9,402 bases of DNA from Microbacteriaceae bacterium (GTDB lineage Bacteria > Actinomycetota > Actinomycetes > Actinomycetales > Microbacteriaceae): positions 1 through 9,402 of the forward strand of contig JAKONM010000241.1 of the NCBI GenBank assembly GCA_022701925.1. Reading direction: 5' to 3'. Made by a program: the position numbers and the translations under genes. Below are positions 5,685 to 9,402 of the stretch, one piece after another. Each line of letters starts with the position of its first letter. The first letter of the stretch is position 1. The notes below the pieces were generated by a model. It worked only from the letters and a program-made list of their open reading frames with translations. It did not search any database and was not told the DNA's origin.

Positions 5685-7550
5685 TCAGGCCAGCGCCCGC
5701 GCCAGGAAGCCGACCAGGGCGCGCAGCAGGTGCTTGCGGGAGTCGGCCCGCCGGTACTCGTGGCCCTCGCCCTCCAGCTCGAGGTACTCGACCGGTCGGC
5801 CCAGGGCCTCCAGCGCGGCGACCAGGCGACGGGCCTCGCCGACCGGCACGTTGGTGTCCAGCTCGCCGTGGGCGACGAGCAGGGGGACGTCGATGGCGGC
5901 GGCGGACGCCAGGGGCGAGATCGACTCGAGCAGGGCGCGGTCCCGCTCCGGGTGCCCGTACTTGGTGACCGCGGCGGCGCCGATCCACGGCTCCGTCTCC
6001 TCGTAGAACGTGCAGAGGTCGCTCATGCCGCACACGTCGACGCCGGCCGCGAAGACGCCCGGCGAGAAGGCCAGGCTCGCCACCGTCAGGTAGCCGCCGT
6101 AGGACCGCCCCGTCACCCCGATGCGGCCGGCGTCCGCGAGACGGCGCTCGACCAGGTGCGCAGCCGCGGCCCGCACGTCGCCGAAGGCGTCGAAGCGCCC
6201 CGCCAGGTCGTCGGCGTGCACGAACTCGCGCCCGAAGCCGGAGGAGCCGCGGATGTTCAGCGCGAACACCGTGACCCCCGCGGCGGCCAGGGCCTGGTGC
6301 TGCGGGCTGAAGGTGGGCCGCTCCTGCGCCTCCGGACCGCCGTGCAGGTGCACGACGGCGGCACCGGTCGGCTGCGGCGCCCGGTACAGCCAGCCCGTCA
6401 GCGGAAGCCCGTCCTCGCCCTGGTAGTGCTCCAGGGTCGGGGTCACCAGGGCCTCGCGCGGCTGCGGGGCGGCGGTGATGCGGGTCCAGCGCCGGCTGTG
6501 CGTGTCCAGGTGCCACAGCTCGCGGGGCCGCTCGGGCCCCTCCACGCCCAGGATCACGCTGGTGCCGTCGCGGGAGAGCACCGGTGTCGTCGCGACCAGC
6601 CCGGGCATCCCGGTGATCGCCACCCGCTGGCGGGTCGCGGTGTGGAACAGCTCCAGCTCGCTGCGGCCCGCCGCGTTCCAGACCAGCAGCAGCAGGGCGC
6701 CGGCGTCGTCCGCGTCCACGGCCTCCAGCTCGGCGTCGTCCCGGTACGCCAGCGTCCGCACCTCGCCGCGGTGCCCGTTCGGCCCGAACGGCAGTCCCAG
6801 CAGCTCGCGGCGGCTCAGGCCGACGTCGGAGGCCAGGTAGGCGTACAGGGGGCCGGAGTCGCCGTCGGGCGCGGGGCGCACCAGCGCCACGTCGGTGCTG
6901 CCGGTGCCGTGCGGCAGCAGCGGCGTGTGCTCGTCCTCCAGCCGGTCGACCACGGTGCAGAACTGCCGCCCGCGCTCCCCGTCGATCAGGATCAGGAAGC
7001 GCTCCTCCAGCGTGATGTCGAGCACGTGGATGAGACCGCCGCTCGCCAGCGGGTCGAGCCGGCCGGTGCGCGGGTCCGCCAGATACGACCGCGTCGGCCG
7101 GCCGGGACCGGGGGAGGGGAACGCGACGACGACCCGGTGCCCGCTGCGGGTCCACGGCCCCAGCTCCGCGTGCTCCTCGGCGTCTCCGGCGATGCGCCGC
7201 GCCTCGGTGCCGTCGGGCCGCACCACCCACACCTGGGTGCGCACGCCGCCGTCGGTCGCGACGGTGCAGGCCAGCCAGCCCGCGTCGGCGGACCACGACA
7301 CGGCGACCACCGGGTCGGCCGACAGCGGGATGCGCGTCGCGGGCGGCGCCTCGCCCTCCAGCACCACCTCCTGCACCCACACCTCGGGCGTGCCCGAGCG
7401 GTCGCTGATGAACGCGACCCGTCGCGCGTCGGGCGTCATGGTGGGGCACCAGCTGCCCCACGCGTCGATCAGCCCGGCGCCCAGGCGCAGGGCCGCGTCG
7501 ATGCGGTCGGCGTCGGCGGTGCGGTCGTCCGTCGGGGTGGCGGTGCTCAC
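5685..7550 (-). CDS. S9-family serine peptidase (prolyl oligopeptidase / acylaminoacyl peptidase type)
   Basis: This 621-residue protein has a beta-propeller followed by an alpha/beta-hydrolase domain. The first half contains WD40/TolB-like blades (for example T-P-D-A-R-R-V-A-F-I-S-D-R near the N-terminus). From about residue 400 come L-H-G-G-P, then N-I-R-G-S-S-G-F-G, and the catalytic triad: S483 in G-R-S-Y-G-G-Y, D565 in H-G-E-L-D-T-N, H597 in G-E-G-H-E-Y. Spacing is normal for S9, which cleaves short peptides; the propeller excludes folded proteins. No signal peptide is seen, so it is probably cytoplasmic. The start is uncertain: GTG at 7548-7550 gives an ordinary N-terminus (S-T-A-T-P), whereas GTG at 7605-7607, only 3 nt after the HAD stop, would add 19 Arg/Pro/Ser-rich residues. 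Neither has a good Shine-Dalgarno. Spacing suggests co-transcription with the HAD and ATP-grasp genes. Confidence 0.92.
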   Translation of the reverse strand: MSTATPTDDRTADADRIDAALRLGAGLIDAWGSWCPTMTPDARRVAFISDRSGTPEVWVQEVVLEGEAPPATRIPLSADPVVAVSWSADAGWLACTVATDGGVRTQVWVVRPDGTEARRIAGDAEEHAELGPWTRSGHRVVVAFPSPGPGRPTRSYLADPRTGRLDPLASGGLIHVLDITLEERFLILIDGERGRQFCTVVDRLEDEHTPLLPHGTGSTDVALVRPAPDGDSGPLYAYLASDVGLSRRELLGLPFGPNGHRGEVRTLAYRDDAELEAVDADDAGALLLLVWNAAGRSELELFHTATRQRVAITGMPGLVATTPVLSRDGTSVILGVEGPERPRELWHLDTHSRRWTRITAAPQPREALVTPTLEHYQGEDGLPLTGWLYRAPQPTGAAVVHLHGGPEAQERPTFSPQHQALAAAGVTVFALNIRGSSGFGREFVHADDLAGRFDAFGDVRAAAAHLVERRLADAGRIGVTGRSYGGYLTVASLAFSPGVFAAGVDVCGMSDLCTFYEETEPWIGAAAVTKYGHPERDRALLESISPLASAAAIDVPLLVAHGELDTNVPVGEARRLVAALEALGRPVEYLELEGEGHEYRRADSRKHLLRALVGFLARALA

Positions 7551-7610
7551 CGCTCCAGTCTGTCGGGCCGAGGGCCGCCGGGGCGACGCGGAGCGGTCGG
7601 GCAGCACCGA

Positions 7611-8312
7611 TCAGCGGCCGGAGGGCACCACCAGTGCGCGCAGCTCCGCGAGGCCGCGGATCACGGCCGCCTCCTGCTGCGGCGCCGTCCCGTCGCGGTC
7701 CAGGAGCACCGCCTGCAGGCCCGCGCCCCGCGCCCCCAGCACGTCGACCTCGTGCTCGTCGCCCACGTACAGGGTCCTGCGCGGGTCCACGGACAGGCGC
7801 TCGCAGACCGTCAGGAAGGCCCGCGGGTCCGGCTTCCGCACGCCCAGCGCCTCGGCCGTGAACACCGGACCGACCCGGTCCAGCAGCCCGGTCGCCCTCA
7901 GCTTGGCCCGCTGCTGCTGCTCGGAGCCGTTGGTCAGCACCGCGAGCGCGACCCCGCTGCGACGCAGCTCGTCGACGGCCGGTCGGGCGTCGGGGAACGC
8001 CGCCCACGCCCGCTCGTAGGCGGGCAGGTACTCCGTCTCGAACAGGAGGTCCAGCTCTTCATCCGTCCGCTCGCCGCCGCCCAGCACCGGCAGCACGTCG
8101 CGCAGGCGAGCCCGGCGCTGCTCGGCCCAGGTGAGCGCTCCGGCCCGCCACTGCGCCAGGCGCCGGTCCTGCGCGGCGAACCAGGCTGCGACCGCCTCCG
8201 AGGTCGCCCGCGGCCCCAGCCAGGCGACGACCGCGGCGCGCGCCGCGGCGCGGTGGTCCATGAGGACGCCGTCCAGGTCCAGCAGGACCAGGTCCGCGCG
8301 CGGCTCGATCAC
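7611..8312 (-). CDS. HAD-superfamily hydrolase (YjjG/haloacid dehalogenase-like phosphatase)
   Basis: This 233-residue protein carries all four HAD motifs. The nucleophile and acid are D12 and D14 in D-L-D-G-V-L. T127 sits in L-T-N-G and K160 in R-K-P-D-P. The metal-binding acids are D185 and D190 in V-G-D-E-H-E-V-D. Residues about 18-105 form a helical cap of subfamily I, as in small-molecule phosphatases such as YjjG or PGP-like enzymes. The substrate cannot be told from sequence; a nucleotide or sugar phosphate is a guess. It starts with GTG 7 nt after the stop of the ATP-grasp gene, without a clear Shine-Dalgarno, which points to translational coupling. The S9 peptidase follows on the same strand. 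Length and motifs are intact, so it should be an active enzyme. Confidence 0.92.
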   Translation of the reverse strand: MIEPRADLVLLDLDGVLMDHRAAARAAVVAWLGPRATSEAVAAWFAAQDRRLAQWRAGALTWAEQRRARLRDVLPVLGGGERTDEELDLLFETEYLPAYERAWAAFPDARPAVDELRRSGVALAVLTNGSEQQQRAKLRATGLLDRVGPVFTAEALGVRKPDPRAFLTVCERLSVDPRRTLYVGDEHEVDVLGARGAGLQAVLLDRDGTAPQQEAAVIRGLAELRALVVPSGR

Positions 8313-8319
8313 GGGGCGC

Positions 8320-9402
8320 TCAGTCGGGCAGCACGATCCACGTGTCCTTCGCGCCGCCGCCCCGGGAGGAGTTGACGACCAGGCTGCCCTCCGGCGCCAC
8401 GCGGGTCAGCGCGACCTCCGCGAGCCGCCAGTCCTCCGGCCGGTGGCCGGTCGCGTAGACGAAGGCCCGCAGGTCCACGTGGCGCGGCTGCAGCATCCCC
8501 TCCTCCAGCGACGGCACGGAGGACAGCGCCACGACCTCCTGCGCCACCCACTCGGCGGGCTGCTCGGCGATCTCGCGGCGGCGTTCGGCGATCTCCGACG
8601 CGTCGGCCGCGGGCCCGATCAGCACCCCGCGCCCGCCGTAGCCGTCCACGGGCTTGGTCACCAGCTCGCCGATGCGCTCCAGCACCGCCTGCCGCTCGGT
8701 CTCGTCGCGCAGCCGGTAGGTCGGCACGCTCTCGAGCAGCGGCCGCTCGTCCAGGTAGTAGGCGATCAGCTCGGGCACCGACCGGTACATCGCCTTGTCG
8801 TCCGCCACCCCGTTGCCGGGCGCGTTCACCAGCTTCACCCCGCCGGCCGCGGCCACGTCGATGATCTGCGCGCCGATGGGCCGCCCGTCGGTCGTCGTCG
8901 TCTCGAGCAGCTCGGTGTCGATCCGCAGGTAGAGGGAGCCGATGCGATGCCCCGTCGACGCGTGCACCACCGCCCCGTGCCGCACGTCCAGGTCGTCCGG
9001 CAGCACCAGCAGCAGACCGGCGCCGTCGGCCAGCCTGCGGTGCTCGAACCAGGCGCTGCTGCTCGGACCGGTGGTCATCAACCCCGCGCGCGACCCCGGC
9101 TTCGACCCGGCCAGCACGGTGCGACGCAGCCGCTCGAGCGCCGCGGCCGGGTCCAGCAGCCCCTGGGGACGGGGCAGGTCGGGCAGCACCGCGTCCATCA
9201 GCTCGCGGATCGCGATCGCGTACCCGGCGCCGGAGGGGTTGCGCACGTTGTCCTCGAGCACCCGCCAGCCGCCGTACTCGTTGCGCACCAGGTCGAAGCC
9301 CTGCACCGGCGCCCGCAGGGTGCCCGCCGGGAACCGGCACGCCTCGTCCCGCCAGCCGGGAGCGCCGAGCACCGCCTCCTCCGGCAGCACGCCGTCGGCG
9401 AT
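8320..9402 (-). CDS. circularly permuted ATP-grasp protein (CP_ATPgrasp_2 type), 5' end outside window
   Basis: The visible 360 codons are the C-terminal part; the frame is still open at the window edge. Motifs in order: V-L-G-A-P-G-W and G-F-D-L-V-R-N-E-Y-G-G-W near the left side of the protein, V-L-E-D-N-V-R-N-P-S-G-A-G-Y, F-E-H, N-A-P-G-N-G-V-A-D-D-K (about 8794-8826), K-P-V-D-G-Y-G-G-R-G (about 8627-8656), P-R-H-V-D-L-R, and the terminal N-S-S-R-G-G-G-A-K-D-T-W. These are the conserved blocks of circularly permuted ATP-grasp proteins (old names DUF404/DUF407). Such enzymes should form an amide-like bond through an acyl-phosphate, but the substrates of this family are not established. The usual partners, an alpha-E domain protein, a transglutaminase-like protein and a proteasome-like hydrolase, are not in the window; they may lie upstream, outside it. 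A HAD hydrolase follows after 7 nt. A GTG at 9388-9390 is unlikely to be the start because the family usually extends about 100 residues or more further. Confidence 0.9.
   Translation of the reverse strand: MADGVLPEEAVLGAPGWRDEACRFPAGTLRAPVQGFDLVRNEYGGWRVLEDNVRNPSGAGYAIAIRELMDAVLPDLPRPQGLLDPAAALERLRRTVLAGSKPGSRAGLMTTGPSSSAWFEHRRLADGAGLLLVLPDDLDVRHGAVVHASTGHRIGSLYLRIDTELLETTTTDGRPIGAQIIDVAAAGGVKLVNAPGNGVADDKAMYRSVPELIAYYLDERPLLESVPTYRLRDETERQAVLERIGELVTKPVDGYGGRGVLIGPAADASEIAERRREIAEQPAEWVAQEVVALSSVPSLEEGMLQPRHVDLRAFVYATGHRPEDWRLAEVALTRVAPEGSLVVNSSRGGGAKDTWIVLPD

Noticed and set aside
5089..8007. Long minus-strand open frame overlapping the S9 peptidase in another frame
   Set aside because: Low-complexity Arg/Gly/Ala composition and no recognisable motif; it shadows the true peptidase frame.
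5040..8375. Very long plus-strand open frame spanning more than 1,100 codons opposite the S4, S9 and HAD genes
   Set aside because: The translation is Arg/Gly/Pro/Val-rich without any domain, and the opposite strand carries three complete enzymes with catalytic motifs. Long antisense frames are expected at this GC content.
1..9402. CRISPR array, insertion sequence, prophage, tRNA or rRNA
   Set aside because: No regular repeat-spacer pattern, no transposase or integrase motifs, and no tRNA cloverleaf or rRNA-like conserved segment was recognised on either strand.

Overview
The window is very GC-rich, with strong G/C at third codon positions, GTG starts and long spurious open frames on the opposite strands. 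Together with the gene families present (LacI regulator, stand-alone NnrE, NDH-2, actinobacterial-style S4/Hsp15 protein, circularly permuted ATP-grasp protein), this suggests a high-GC actinobacterium in the broad sense, possibly of the Thermoleophilia/Solirubrobacterales type. The lineage is inferred from composition and protein style only. No mobile element, CRISPR array, tRNA or rRNA was seen. The region reads as ordinary chromosomal housekeeping and accessory metabolism.

Layout. At 1-612 (+) the tail of a LacI-type regulator overlaps by 4 bases a small membrane-anchored protein of unknown function. At 640-1906 (-) an NAD-dependent epimerase/dehydratase is followed 16 nt later by a ChaB-domain protein carrying an extra Rho_N/SAP-like tail. 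At 1948-4984 (+) lie NAD(P)H-hydrate epimerase (nnrE), a type II NADH dehydrogenase (ndh), a 60-residue very acidic duplicated protein, a strong terminator-like hairpin, and an AzoR-type FMN-dependent NADH:quinone oxidoreductase. A gene-free convergent gap of about 217 nt (4985-5201) holds short direct and inverted repeats.

From 5202 to the window end every gene is on the minus strand. In transcription order these are a circularly permuted ATP-grasp protein (5' end outside the window), a HAD hydrolase 7 nt after it, an S9 serine peptidase, a 20-bp perfect hairpin, and an S4-domain RNA-binding protein of the Hsp15 family.

How the genes may fit together. The plus-strand block 1948-4984 has an NADH theme: repair of damaged NAD(P)H hydrates, NADH oxidation into the quinone pool, and NADH-dependent quinone/azo reduction. 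The minus-strand block ATP-grasp/HAD/S9 peptidase is spaced like an operon, but its biochemical purpose cannot be read from the sequence. Neither block amounts to a clearly new system. The least explained items are the duplicated acidic microprotein, the ChaB-Rho_N fusion, the ATP-grasp cluster lacking its usual partners in view, and the hairpins and repeats at 5060-5170 and 5617-5661.
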